Below are positions 55,849-64,000 of a DNA stretch of 64,000 bases, piece after piece. The notes beneath the pieces were generated by a model that saw only the letters and a list, made by a program, of their open reading frames with translations, did no database searches and was not told the DNA's origin. Numbering within the stretch: position 1 is the first letter of the stretch; each line of letters opens with the position of its first letter. The position numbers and the translations under genes are program-made. The DNA comes from Tengunoibacter tsumagoiensis (lineage in GTDB: Bacteria; Chloroflexota; Ktedonobacteria; Ktedonobacterales; Ktedonobacteraceae): NCBI RefSeq assembly GCF_003967535.1, contig NZ_BIFR01000001.1:301493-365492 (forward strand), read 5' to 3'.

Positions 55849-56847
55849 ATGACTCTAGCCAAAAATCTAAACCGATCCCAGTATCAAACATACCGTAAAA
55901 ATATGAATCCAGCACAATTTAAGTTGCTTCAACAGGATCCGCATGCACTCGATCGCCTGGATCTACGCTTCTGTTGGGGCAACTATGGCATTCAGGTTCT
56001 ACGTTGCCATCTGGCCACTATGCCTGCCGGCCAGATCATTAATGCGCATAAACATCGTGAATATGAGTTTCACTTTATTCCGGCTGGCAAAGGGACACTG
56101 GTGCTGGAGGATGGAAGATATCCAGTTCATGCGGGCATGTTCTACCTGACTGGTCCACAAGTCGTTCATCAGCAAGAGGCCGATCTATGGGAAGCAATGG
56201 ATGAGCTCTGTCTTCATATCGATATCGTCAAACTTCCTCAGACTCATTCTACTGGCGATGAACCTGTCATCGGGTGGGGCGAACAATGGGAAAGAGGCGA
56301 AGCAGCAGAATGTGTCCGACAACTGGATACCATGCCCGCTTTTCCAACGCTTGATCAATATGACGCGATGAGCTGGTTTTTGACCGCTTATCGTGCCTGG
56401 CATGATCGAGAACTGGGTGCCTTCTCTACTATTCGTCAGGCAGTCATTCAGATTCTGTTGCGGGCTGCGCGAGCTCATCATGTTACTCAGATTCAGACGG
56501 CTCTCCCCGCCCGCGATATGAATACCTATCGTTATCGGCTGGCAACACAATATATCCGGGATAATTACGCCCGCGCTCTCCCTCTAGAAGAGGTTGCTGA
56601 CGAGCTACATATTTGTGGGCGTCAATTGCAACGCATTCTTGATGAAGAGGCCAATGAGACCTTTAGTGGTTACCTTGAACATTATCGCCTGTCACAGGTC
56701 TGTATAGCCCTGACCCATTCAGATCAGACTATCGAGCAGCTTGCCGTCGCCCATGGCTTTACCAGTGGCAGCTATCTCCACTATGTGTTCAAGAAACGCC
56801 TGGGCCTAACGCCGCAGCAGTATCGAGAACAACAACGACAAACATGA
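55849..56847 (+). CDS. AraC-family regulator with cupin sensor domain
   Basis: 332 residues. A cupin-type AraC sensor domain (about 45-130; HKHREYEFHFIPAGKG) and a C-terminal double HTH (about 225-328; LEEVADELHICGRQLQRIL, then HGFTSGSYLHYVFKKRLG) are visible. It probably reads a sugar and controls the flanking oxidoreductase genes. AGGAGAG lies just before the ATG. The next gene follows after 88 bases. Confidence 0.92.
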   Translation: MTLAKNLNRSQYQTYRKNMNPAQFKLLQQDPHALDRLDLRFCWGNYGIQVLRCHLATMPAGQIINAHKHREYEFHFIPAGKGTLVLEDGRYPVHAGMFYLTGPQVVHQQEADLWEAMDELCLHIDIVKLPQTHSTGDEPVIGWGEQWERGEAAECVRQLDTMPAFPTLDQYDAMSWFLTAYRAWHDRELGAFSTIRQAVIQILLRAARAHHVTQIQTALPARDMNTYRYRLATQYIRDNYARALPLEEVADELHICGRQLQRILDEEANETFSGYLEHYRLSQVCIALTHSDQTIEQLAVAHGFTSGSYLHYVFKKRLGLTPQQYREQQRQT

Positions 56848-56935
56848 GTGAGAGTTCACAGGCTCTCCTGTTACTCATACAAACATTGATTGGCACTATT
56901 TATAAGCATAAATACTCAACGAGGAGGTCAATACC

Positions 56936-57925
56936 ATGACAATTCAAATTGGACTTATCGGCTGCGGAGGAATCGCAGAACCACATGTCAAAGGCTATTT
57001 AAAAATTTCAGAGCAGGCAAGGATCGTTGCAGTCTGTGATGTCGTAGAAGCCAATGCCCAGAGACGCTCAGCTCAAGTAGGTGGGGCACAGATCTTTAAT
57101 GATTATCATGAAATGCTTGCCAACACAACCATTGATGCAGTAGATATCTGTCTTCCCCATCATTTACATAAAGATGCTATCGTAGCTGCTGCTAACGCTG
57201 GCAAACATATTCTCTGTGAAAAACCTCTCTGTCTTACCGTTGACGAGGCAAATGAAGTAGAAGAGGCGGTTCAACGTAATGGTGTTACGTTAATGTGCGC
57301 CCACAATCAACTCTATATGCCAGCCGTCAAACACGCGAAAGAATTAATTGAAGAGGGCCTCTTTGGTCAGGTTTATGAGATTCGCACTACTGATAGTTTC
57401 TTCAATAACTTTGATCCTGCCAATGCTGGCTGGCGTGCCAATCGCGCCTTCAGTGGGGGTGGAGAACTGATCGATACAGGGTATCATCCTACCTACCTGC
57501 TCCTCTACCTTGCTGGTAGCACGCCAACAGAGGTTACGGCAATGCTCAGTAGCCATCGACTCCATTTCATGGATGGAGAAGATTCGGCACAGGTGCTGGT
57601 GCGCTTTGCGAATGGAGCGGTTGGAAGTCTGGTAACCAGCTGGGCCTATGATCCTGCATCCGTCACTGAAAAGTTTTCCGTCGTTGCGGAAAAAGGAGCT
57701 CTCTATAGCTACGGTAGCGATCTTTTCTACAAGCTCCGTGGTCAGGAGCAGGTAAAAATCGAGCTCCCAGAGGTTGATACCTTTGCCGCTGAGATTGCTG
57801 ACTTCATCAGCTGCCTTCAGGAGAAGCGCCGCCCCATCAATACGGAAGTTGAAGGCATCGATGTCCTTAAGGTCATCCTTGGAGCGTATCAATCTGTAGC
57901 AGAAAAACGCATTGTGACACTTTAA
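56936..57925 (+). CDS. Gfo/Idh/MocA-family oxidoreductase
   Basis: 329 residues. It has a canonical NAD(P) motif GLIGCGGIAEPH, the catalytic lysine in CEKPLCLT (about 94-101), and GGGELIDTGYHPTYL with the usual Asp and His. GAGGAGG precedes the ATG. Unlike its upstream paralogue it keeps the standard Rossmann and EKP motifs, so the pair probably performs different steps of one sugar pathway. A GGGCCC hairpin ends the cluster. Confidence 0.92.
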   Translation: MTIQIGLIGCGGIAEPHVKGYLKISEQARIVAVCDVVEANAQRRSAQVGGAQIFNDYHEMLANTTIDAVDICLPHHLHKDAIVAAANAGKHILCEKPLCLTVDEANEVEEAVQRNGVTLMCAHNQLYMPAVKHAKELIEEGLFGQVYEIRTTDSFFNNFDPANAGWRANRAFSGGGELIDTGYHPTYLLLYLAGSTPTEVTAMLSSHRLHFMDGEDSAQVLVRFANGAVGSLVTSWAYDPASVTEKFSVVAEKGALYSYGSDLFYKLRGQEQVKIELPEVDTFAAEIADFISCLQEKRRPINTEVEGIDVLKVILGAYQSVAEKRIVTL

Positions 57926-57948
57926 AATCTCCTCTCGTCTTCTTCAAA

Positions 57949-57986
57949 CAGGGGCCCGACATCCAATACTGGATATCGGGCCCCTG
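57949..57986 (+). terminator. Terminator after the Gfo/Idh - AraC cluster
   Basis: A 17-bp stem with one mismatch (57949-57965/57970-57986), a 4-base loop, and core GGGGCCC. It starts 23 bases after the stop and may also end the convergent gene at 58024. The T-run is poor. Confidence 0.65.
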
Positions 57987-58023
57987 CTTGCTACAGCATA
58001 GAGAAGGAAAACTGCTACTCAAG

Positions 58024-58920
58024 CTATTTATTGGCAGATTTCGATGCATCAGGAGTGATCATAACTGGACCGCCTATCGGCTTTCCAGTCTGATCTATTG
58101 ATGAGAAGGTAATGGTCTCGGTACCAAGGTTGATCACACGCGAAGGAGCTGGATGTTCAATCGTATACTCAGTAGTAAACGATTTTGTCCACGATGCTCC
58201 TTTTCCATCTGCCGTTGCGGCAATATTCATGCTCCCTGGTACAAACTTTGGCGGGGCAACATCACCAGCAGATACAGCGACTTTTACTTGCCCAAGCGAT
58301 GCCGCCTGATTCTGGGCTTCATCTCCCTGTAACCCTTCACCATTCAACGTATTCATAACATAGCCAGTAAAAGCATCCCCACCAAACTGCGGATTGTACC
58401 AATAATTATGCACATGGGCAATACTCAGAACATATTTTTCTGGCGGTACATTATCCTGGGGGCTGGCCGAGAAGCTATAAGCGACTGTGATGGTATGATC
58501 ATCAATCAGCGTAGTGGTCTGAATAACTTGCCAACCATCTTTACTGGTCATTGTACTATAAATACGATTGTGGGCCTCATCAACACTGTACCCCTGATCT
58601 ACATTCCACAATCCAGTAATCGTTCCATCAACCGAAATCGACGAGCTCCATTGGGCTAGATTCAGTACTTCATGGCCACCATACGTAACTAATGGCCGCT
58701 CTGTCCCCGATAGCTGCTTAAATGAGAGTGAAAGGGCCCCCTGGCTAAAAGCAACTACGTTATGGAAGTGGTTTTCGTCAGTCTTTGTTGTCTTCAGGAC
58801 ACCGTTGAAGTTTACTATAATCAATAAAAGCATCCCTGCCACAAGCACAGCAGGAGTGATGATCTTAGAAATAAAGTTTCGTAGGCCAGGGGTAAAGGAG
58901 GTTTTTCTAGTACGTTGCAT
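58024..58920 (-). CDS. Membrane-anchored extracellular protein of unknown function
   Basis: About 298 residues. A basic N-terminus and one signal-anchor helix (about 22-42, ITPAVLVAGMLLLIIVNF) precede a beta-rich extracellular domain with repeated Trp/Tyr strands (HVHNYWYNPQFGG, then YSFSASPQ). I do not recognise the family. I start at ATG 58920 with GGAG upstream; a TTG 75 bases earlier is rejected. It follows the GT-C gene by 137 bases on the same strand. Confidence 0.7.
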   Translation of the reverse strand: MQRTRKTSFTPGLRNFISKIITPAVLVAGMLLLIIVNFNGVLKTTKTDENHFHNVVAFSQGALSLSFKQLSGTERPLVTYGGHEVLNLAQWSSSISVDGTITGLWNVDQGYSVDEAHNRIYSTMTSKDGWQVIQTTTLIDDHTITVAYSFSASPQDNVPPEKYVLSIAHVHNYWYNPQFGGDAFTGYVMNTLNGEGLQGDEAQNQAASLGQVKVAVSAGDVAPPKFVPGSMNIAATADGKGASWTKSFTTEYTIEHPAPSRVINLGTETITFSSIDQTGKPIGGPVMITPDASKSANK

Positions 58921-59057
58921 CTTTCTATTTCTCCATGCAGGCTTTAATAGGTATTCTTCTTGAGTAAAGCAATTGCCTGTTTTGGCTTGAAGCAAAACAC
59001 TCTAACTCGTTCATGTAACTTGATGATACCTTCATCGGTAGCTGTGTCACTGCCATT

Positions 59058-60557
59058 TTATGAGGGGAGACGATCCGCTTCTATTTTTAAACGGAGACGC
59101 TGCAACCCTTTCCACCGCTCAGTCGAACGAGCAACTGGCCATAAAAGCGCAACAAGTGAAAGGATACTAAATACAAAACCCAGAAACACACTAATTGCTT
59201 GCGCATATGGAGCATGCTTCCATGGGATCATGGTCCACTCAAAACCAGTCATCCCTGTCAGCACAGTGATATCAGCACGTGACTTAAAGACCATATAATA
59301 GAGCAACCATAAGAAATGGTCGATTGGTCCGTGGAAAGTCACAAACGCAATCGGGATAATCCAGAAGAGCCGATAGAACCAGGCCCAGGCACCTTTTACC
59401 CGATGTGCTTCTAACCAGGCGAAGGGGATAATCAACATTGCATACTGCTCATTGATTAGTTTTGATCCGACAAAGAAGGCCAGCACGCTCACAATAATCA
59501 TGCGATTCAAAGACATCTCGACCTTCCACATGTAGAGACAGGCCAGCATGAATGTGATAATCAGAATCGGCGTTCCAAAAGCACCAATGGCTAACAAAAT
59601 AGGAAGAAGGGTACTGGGATCACCAAAGAGGGCTCCGGAGGTCCAGATATCTTGCCAGTTCATACCGCCGCCAGGGCGTGAGCTATGGAAGGTAAGGACA
59701 TTGAGAACGCCATTTGCAAACGGTCCCAACATGACTCCACAAGCGATCACATAGCTACCCACAAAGAAAAAGATCTCACGCAAAGGACGATTTTTCTTGA
59801 TGAGATAGATGACGATTGCCGGTAGCGCAATAATAGGGAAAAACTTGACCATCGTGCCAAAAGCAAGCGCAATACCCGCCCAGATGAATTTAGACCGATA
59901 GATGGCATAGACTGCCGCAATCAGGCCCAATAACATAATCGCGTCAAACGTCCAGGCACCACTCACCAGCAAGACAAACGGATTAAGTAAGTAGTCACGA
60001 TACCCCCGAATAGTCCCGGCCATTCGTGCAAGAAGAGTTGCTATCAGAAAATCTGCGATCCAGATAGGCAACTTAAAGAGGAAAAAGAAGTCAAGACCTA
60101 ACGAAGGGACCGCGTAACTTCCAGGCAAAGCAATAAAATACTGCGCATGTGGGTGGAGTATTCCGTAGATCTTTGCTAATGGATAATACATATACAATGG
60201 GACTGGCGGATAGGCATAATATTCATAGACATGATCCCAATGACCGGCGATTGCCATATTTGATAACGTTGTAAACGTATCGTATGGAGAATGGTTATGA
60301 ATCAAGTCAATAAACACATTATAGTCAACAGTTAGATCCCAGGGATGCCCAATCGGGAGCAAGAGCAGGCGCAGAGCTATCGCCAGCAACGAGATCATCC
60401 ACAACATTCGTCGCCCACGAAGATTTTGTAGATAGGGTATAAGAGAGCGCTCTGGCGACTCATCTAGTACCTCTGGCTCGTCGGAAGGATGACTCTCAAC
60501 AGGTACGGATAAAGATCCTTCTGCGTCCGTTGTCTCCCTTTCTCTTCTTCTCAACAT
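59058..60557 (-). CDS. GT-C type glycosyltransferase (GT87/DUF2029-like)
   Basis: 499 residues. A charged cytosolic N-terminus (1-50) is followed by about ten to twelve membrane helices. The first extracytoplasmic loop carries WDLTVDYNVF, with acidic residues in the place of the GT-C catalytic motif, and YAYPPVPLYMYYPLA. Such enzymes transfer a sugar from a polyprenyl-phosphate donor to envelope glycolipids or proteins. AGGAG precedes the ATG by 12 bases. Confidence 0.78.
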   Translation of the reverse strand: MLRRRERETTDAEGSLSVPVESHPSDEPEVLDESPERSLIPYLQNLRGRRMLWMISLLAIALRLLLLPIGHPWDLTVDYNVFIDLIHNHSPYDTFTTLSNMAIAGHWDHVYEYYAYPPVPLYMYYPLAKIYGILHPHAQYFIALPGSYAVPSLGLDFFFLFKLPIWIADFLIATLLARMAGTIRGYRDYLLNPFVLLVSGAWTFDAIMLLGLIAAVYAIYRSKFIWAGIALAFGTMVKFFPIIALPAIVIYLIKKNRPLREIFFFVGSYVIACGVMLGPFANGVLNVLTFHSSRPGGGMNWQDIWTSGALFGDPSTLLPILLAIGAFGTPILIITFMLACLYMWKVEMSLNRMIIVSVLAFFVGSKLINEQYAMLIIPFAWLEAHRVKGAWAWFYRLFWIIPIAFVTFHGPIDHFLWLLYYMVFKSRADITVLTGMTGFEWTMIPWKHAPYAQAISVFLGFVFSILSLVALLWPVARSTERWKGLQRLRLKIEADRLPS

Positions 60558-60950
60558 GAAAATTTTTTTCTCCTGTATCTATATGCATAAGCACTCTTCA
60601 CGTAGGGCCTCTTCAGCTACATAAGATGAGTTATCTATAAAAGAGAAAGCTTACAACTACACTTATGGAACAAACTTGCCATCCCCGACACACTCCCCCT
60701 ATCACGACTTTTCATGACTTTGCGAGCAAAAATAGACAAGTATATATAGGCGCTGCTACTTAGCAAGAGGTTTACTGTAAGATCCTTTGTAAAGTACACC
60801 TATAAAAATTTTGTTCTGTGTCACAAGAGACATGCAGGATCATTCCTGTATAAAAACGCAAGGCTGTGTTTCCTTGTAACACATAAACCCTTTATAGCTA
60901 TGTCGCGTCGAACGCGATGCTTCGATGCTGGCAAAAAAAGAAAGGGGAAA
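60558..60950. other. 393-base AT-rich gap
   Basis: It lies upstream of the GT-C gene (minus) and downstream of the GNAT gene (minus). A short palindrome TCGCGT-CGA-ACGCGA lies at 60903-60917 near the GNAT end. Several TATA-rich stretches (60737-60742, 60804-60810) might be -10 boxes, but none pairs with a good -35. I see no gene here. Confidence 0.3.
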
Positions 60951-61493
60951 TTAGCTTCGTGTTTGCCATTCGTAGTCGAGGATTGCATAATAGAGGGTGT
61001 TCCACCAACGTTCCTTCATCCATTCGCTCTCACGCAGGCAACCTTCATAGGACATGCCAATCTTCTCCAGGACATGCGCTGAGGCGATATTCTCTGCAAT
61101 ACAATAAGCCCAGATACGATGAAGGGCCAGACGTTCAAAACCAAAACGTAAGAGAAGTGTCGCTGCTTCAGTAGCATAGCCATGGCCCCAATAGTGCCGA
61201 TCTATCTCATATCCCAACTCAGCAATACCAGAGTTGGCACTCTGCATACGCAGGCCACAGTTTCCAATTAATTGCCCATTCTCTTTGAGGGTGATGGCAA
61301 CCTGATATTTTTTGCGTGGCTGTTCTCGGCTCCAATCGATAAACATGCGTACAAATGAACGTACCTCTAGCTCATTGCGTGTCTCCCAGGGGTAAAACCG
61401 TAGATAATCGGGATTCGATTGGTATGTGAGCACTACAGGCCAATCCTGCTCGGTAAATTCACGCAAAACAAGACGTTCTGAAGAAAGCTGCAT
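60951..61493 (-). CDS. GNAT N-acetyltransferase, RimJ/RimL type
   Basis: 180 residues over a single GNAT domain. It begins SERLVLREFTEQDW, as RimJ/RimL-type enzymes do, and has the acetyl-CoA loop HYWGHGYATEAATLLLRFGF and the closing NIASAHVLEKIGMSYEG. It acetylates an amine on a small molecule, antibiotic or ribosomal-protein N-terminus; the target is not known. Its ATG overlaps the stop of the RAM-domain gene by one base (TAATG), so translation is coupled. Confidence 0.9.
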   Translation of the reverse strand: MQLSSERLVLREFTEQDWPVVLTYQSNPDYLRFYPWETRNELEVRSFVRMFIDWSREQPRKKYQVAITLKENGQLIGNCGLRMQSANSGIAELGYEIDRHYWGHGYATEAATLLLRFGFERLALHRIWAYCIAENIASAHVLEKIGMSYEGCLRESEWMKERWWNTLYYAILDYEWQTRS

Positions 61494-61777
61494 TATTCAA
61501 CCCCAATATCCCAGGCCTGTTGCAGATCTTCCCGCGAAAAACATTTAAAGGCCATCAAGGTATTCGTGTGGGTAATAGCTGGAATAGACAGAATCTGTTC
61601 TGGAACAACCTGAGCCAGATGTTCATAATTTGCAAAACGGAGCAGGGCTACCAGATCATACTCACCGGTCACTGAATAGACTTCGGCAACACCCTCTATC
61701 TCCAATAAACGTTGGGCGGTTTCGTTGACCTGACCGCGCTGTACATTGATTAAAACCACCGAAGTAACCATGTCCAT
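61493..61777 (-). CDS. Stand-alone RAM (Lrp/AsnC ligand-binding) domain protein
   Basis: 94 residues comprising only the RAM domain (VTSVVLINVQRGQVNETAQ, then EVYSVTGEYDLVALLRF and ITHTNTLMAF). The HTH of full Lrp/AsnC proteins is missing. Such SraM-like proteins bind amino acids and may modulate full-length Lrp partners. AAAGG lies before ATG 61777, and a TATAAT lies about 50 bases upstream. It is the first gene of an operon with the GNAT gene. Confidence 0.88.
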   Translation of the reverse strand: MDMVTSVVLINVQRGQVNETAQRLLEIEGVAEVYSVTGEYDLVALLRFANYEHLAQVVPEQILSIPAITHTNTLMAFKCFSREDLQQAWDIGVE

Positions 61778-61822
61778 CCAACACCTTTCCTTTTTTATCA
61801 ACACAAAACGTCGTATCTTTGC

Positions 61823-61828
61823 ATTATA
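61823..61828 (-). promoter_or_regulatory. Candidate -10 box for the RAM - GNAT operon
   Basis: A perfect TATAAT on the minus strand, with a weak TGGTTA 16 bases upstream. The leader to ATG 61777 would be about 40 bases. Confidence 0.45.
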
Positions 61829-61882
61829 TACCATTCAGATGATCTAACCAGAGACAGCGCCCCACAAAGAATTACTCCTCGC

Positions 61883-62800
61883 TTACACGGCCTCTAAAAA
61901 GGCTTCGATTATTGGCAGAGCAGCAGCCTGTAATTGCGCAAGCGTCCCCCCCTCTAACCAGATGATACGGCTATCGCGCCTCAACCAGGTCAGTTGGCGT
62001 CGCGTAAAGTCATGAATGGCATATTTTAACTTCTGTACCATTTCGGCCTCAGAAGAAATTTCGCCCTTCAACAAGCGACCAATAAAGCGATATTCAAGTC
62101 CAAATGCTTCCAGACGTTCATAGGTCACTCCGAGCTGTAAGAGCCGCTCTACCTCTTGCACCATTCCCTGCCCCATGCGTTCATCAACCCGGCTATCGAT
62201 ACGTTGGTAGAGCACTTCACGCGGCCAGTGAATACCTAACAACAGGCTGCGATAGAGAGGAGACGCAACCCTGCGTTGTTGTGAGAAAGGCCGTCCAGAG
62301 AGCAGGCAGACCTCTAATGCGCGGATGACACGACGCGGATTCTTTCGATCAATCGTCGCGGCTGACTGTGGGTCCAGCCGCTCCAGTTGCTCGACAAGGC
62401 TGCTTAAGGGCTGTGATTCTAACCGGGCACGTAGCTCTGGCTGTGGTGGAATATGAGGCATATCAAAGTGGTCAACGACGGTCTGAATATAATGTGGAGA
62501 GCCACCAACCAGAAAAGGCTGGTGATGGCGGGCAAGAATCGCATGGATTGCCGCAATAGCCTCCGTTTGAAACTGAGAGGCAGTGTAGAGCTCTTGTGGA
62601 TCAGCCACATCCAGAAGATGATGAGGGACTAATGCCTGTTCCTCTCGCGTGACTTTAGCGGAGCCAATATCCAGACCACGATAGACCTGACGTGAATCGG
62701 CTGAGACGATCTCACCTTGAAAATGTTGGGCCAGCGCGATTCCTAGCGCACTTTTTCCGGATGCTGTTGGCCCTTCGACCACAATTAATGGTGGCAACAC
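61883..62800 (-). CDS. miaA: tRNA dimethylallyltransferase MiaA
   Basis: 305 residues, full length. It has the P-loop GPTASGKSALG at 10-20, DSRQVYRGLDIGSAK, HHLLDV and the RNA-binding RRQLTWLRRD near the C-terminus. The enzyme adds a dimethylallyl group to A37 of tRNAs reading UNN codons. The start is GTG 62800 with AAGGA about 11 bases upstream; no ATG precedes the P-loop. With trmD at 8 kb, the window carries two enzymes for tRNA position 37. Confidence 0.95.
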   Translation of the reverse strand: MLPPLIVVEGPTASGKSALGIALAQHFQGEIVSADSRQVYRGLDIGSAKVTREEQALVPHHLLDVADPQELYTASQFQTEAIAAIHAILARHHQPFLVGGSPHYIQTVVDHFDMPHIPPQPELRARLESQPLSSLVEQLERLDPQSAATIDRKNPRRVIRALEVCLLSGRPFSQQRRVASPLYRSLLLGIHWPREVLYQRIDSRVDERMGQGMVQEVERLLQLGVTYERLEAFGLEYRFIGRLLKGEISSEAEMVQKLKYAIHDFTRRQLTWLRRDSRIIWLEGGTLAQLQAAALPIIEAFLEAV

Positions 62801-62834
62801 TGCTTATATGTCCTTTTTCGCTGCCCATGGGATA

Positions 62835-62863
62835 TAAGGAGAAGACCCTGTCTCTTCTCCTTA
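62835..62863. terminator. 11-bp hairpin upstream of miaA
   Basis: Arms 62835-62845 and 62853-62863 are exact reverse complements with a 7-base loop. It lies between the end of the 62901 gene and miaA on the minus strand. No T-run is present. Confidence 0.45.
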
Positions 62864-62900
62864 CACCCACCTTATAAAATGCTCTGGTTTCAATACGCTA

Positions 62901-64000
62901 TCAACGCGGCGGCTTCTGCTTAAGCAGAGAATCTACCTGCCAGACAAGCGCCGATATAACCCCTATACCAACTAGCATACCAAACCCTGTAAAGCCCCAG
63001 GAGACCGCCCCCCAGGTCAGTGCATAACCAAGCAATGCTCCAACAATCACCGCACCTAGTTTGCAGATAAGTGGCAGACGAAGTAAGCACCAGCGCACCG
63101 CCATCAGCATCTTCACACTGATCTCTTCCTCAACGCCAGTTGTAGCCAGGGTAGCGGCCAGTACAAGCATGACGCACAATTGCAGGACCCCTAAAGGTGG
63201 CAAGAGGCTGAACCACAGCAAACGTGAAAGAGCCAAACCCCCCAACACGCTCGTCATTCCCGTTACGGCCCGGTTAATCGTCTCTTGCCAGGGCCAATCA
63301 CTCTTCCAGGCAACCAGCAATGCCCCTACTGTAGAGGCTGGAACCATGCCAGCTAGCACAAAGAGCGCCCAGGGATTAGGAGCGAGAGGTAAGGGTTGCC
63401 GCGACGAGCTAAGGATATAGAGCAGGCTGCTTGTCATAAAGGCCGCCACAAATGTCAGAGCCCGCTGCTGCCAAAACAGTTGTACAGGAGTAATTGGCCA
63501 TGGGTCCCACTGTGCTTGCTGGCTCCCATTTCTGGACAATGAGGAGACTGGCGCGTATTTTTTATACTCTGCCGCCCGTACGCGCCGGGAATGGGGTAAG
63601 GGTTGATTTCCCAGAAAGACCTGTCCCGAAGGAGTAACCACCAGCTCTTCCTCTTCTTCCTCATCATCCATATCTGGCACCCAGGTCTTGCCGCGCCGAA
63701 AACCACCATTCGCGCTATAATCTTGAATGTCAGCCTCAACCTTGATCACAATCTCTGACTGACCATCCTCGGGCAAAAGCACAATTGAACCATTCATGCG
63801 CCCGATATAGCGATGGAACTGCATAGTGTTCACACGCACATCAATAGAGGTTGAGACACCATCAAACACAGTGCGATCGATCCGAATCCAGTTATCGCTG
63901 GTCTGAATACGACCACGCACAGGCTGACCTTGCTGACCACTAATGGTTAGCAATAAGGGACTGGAGCCACCGGGATAGACAATACCAAAGTCAAGCATAC
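62901..64000 (-). CDS. Membrane protein with beta-sandwich N-terminal region, 5' end probably outside
   Basis: At least 365 residues. The visible N-terminus (LDFGIVYPGGSSPLLLTISG) looks like the first strands of an Ig-like/HYDIN-type domain. A very acidic patch (DMDDEEEEEE, about 108-117), a linker and about six membrane helices (about 175-360) follow, ending in a basic tail. An ATG sits two bases from the window edge but the frame stays open beyond it, so the gene may begin outside, perhaps with a kinase or further beta domains. I do not recognise the whole. Confidence 0.6.
   Translation of the reverse strand, partial: MLDFGIVYPGGSSPLLLTISGQQGQPVRGRIQTSDNWIRIDRTVFDGVSTSIDVRVNTMQFHRYIGRMNGSIVLLPEDGQSEIVIKVEADIQDYSANGGFRRGKTWVPDMDDEEEEEELVVTPSGQVFLGNQPLPHSRRVRAAEYKKYAPVSSLSRNGSQQAQWDPWPITPVQLFWQQRALTFVAAFMTSSLLYILSSSRQPLPLAPNPWALFVLAGMVPASTVGALLVAWKSDWPWQETINRAVTGMTSVLGGLALSRLLWFSLLPPLGVLQLCVMLVLAATLATTGVEEEISVKMLMAVRWCLLRLPLICKLGAVIVGALLGYALTWGAVSWGFTGFGMLVGIGVISALVWQVDSLLKQKPPR

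Noticed and set aside
60900..61174. Overlapping plus-strand frames opposite the GNAT gene
   Set aside because: They overlap the conserved acetyltransferase C-terminus and have no ribosome sites.

Overview
The window looks like a stretch of chromosomal backbone from a Gram-positive-type, multicellular or spore-forming member of the Chloroflexota, most likely class Ktedonobacteria. This is an inference from the gene set: an FHA-ABC fusion, zinc-ribbon/AIM24 protein, MEDS and FIST sensor proteins, LarA-like and stand-alone RAM proteins, RNase J, class A PBPs with long disordered tails, and roughly balanced base composition. I see no insertion sequence, prophage, CRISPR array, rRNA or tRNA.

Layout. 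1-2.4 kb (minus): operon MBL hydrolase - site-2 protease - HD hydrolase - scpA, cut by the window edge. 2.7-7.0 kb (plus): YihY/BrkB membrane protein and FtsK/SpoIIIE translocase. 7.0-8.7 kb (minus): GNAT and trmD. 9.1-14.3 kb (plus): PAS histidine kinase and OmpR-type regulator, URO-D/methyltransferase-like protein, then Nudix - small membrane protein - MEDS sensor. 14.3-21.2 kb (minus): zinc-ribbon/AIM24 protein, a 166-bp-period array of palindromic elements, a coiled-coil protein, coaBC and a triple-FHA ABC transporter with a near-consensus promoter. 21.5-28.3 kb (minus): DUF4097-like protein, DHA2 exporter, LppX-like lipoprotein, SDR, RNase J. 28.9-40.8 kb (minus): two small membrane proteins, PLD-family enzyme, CCA/poly(A) polymerase, polyphosphate kinase, LarA-like protein, a 39-residue membrane peptide, FIST protein and M3 peptidase. 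41.2-44 kb (plus): GAF histidine kinase and a second Nudix. 44-47 kb (minus): an FtsX-type permease without a visible ATPase. 47.3-57.9 kb (plus): an HTH regulator, two class A penicillin-binding proteins, and a Gfo/Idh - AraC - Gfo/Idh sugar-type cluster. 58-64 kb (minus): anchored extracellular protein, GT-C glycosyltransferase, GNAT, RAM protein, miaA and a partial membrane protein.

Themes are RNA metabolism (trmD, rnj, CCA enzyme, miaA), chromosome segregation (scpA, ftsK), envelope building (PBPs, GT-C enzyme, PLD enzyme) and signalling. Most intergenic gaps hold perfect hairpins, several built around a GGGCCC core. The strongest unexplained DNA structure is the palindromic array at 15.6-16.1 kb. 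Others are a 45-bp repeat running out of the SDR gene in a shifted frame, and a set of dyads between the lone permease and an HTH regulator.
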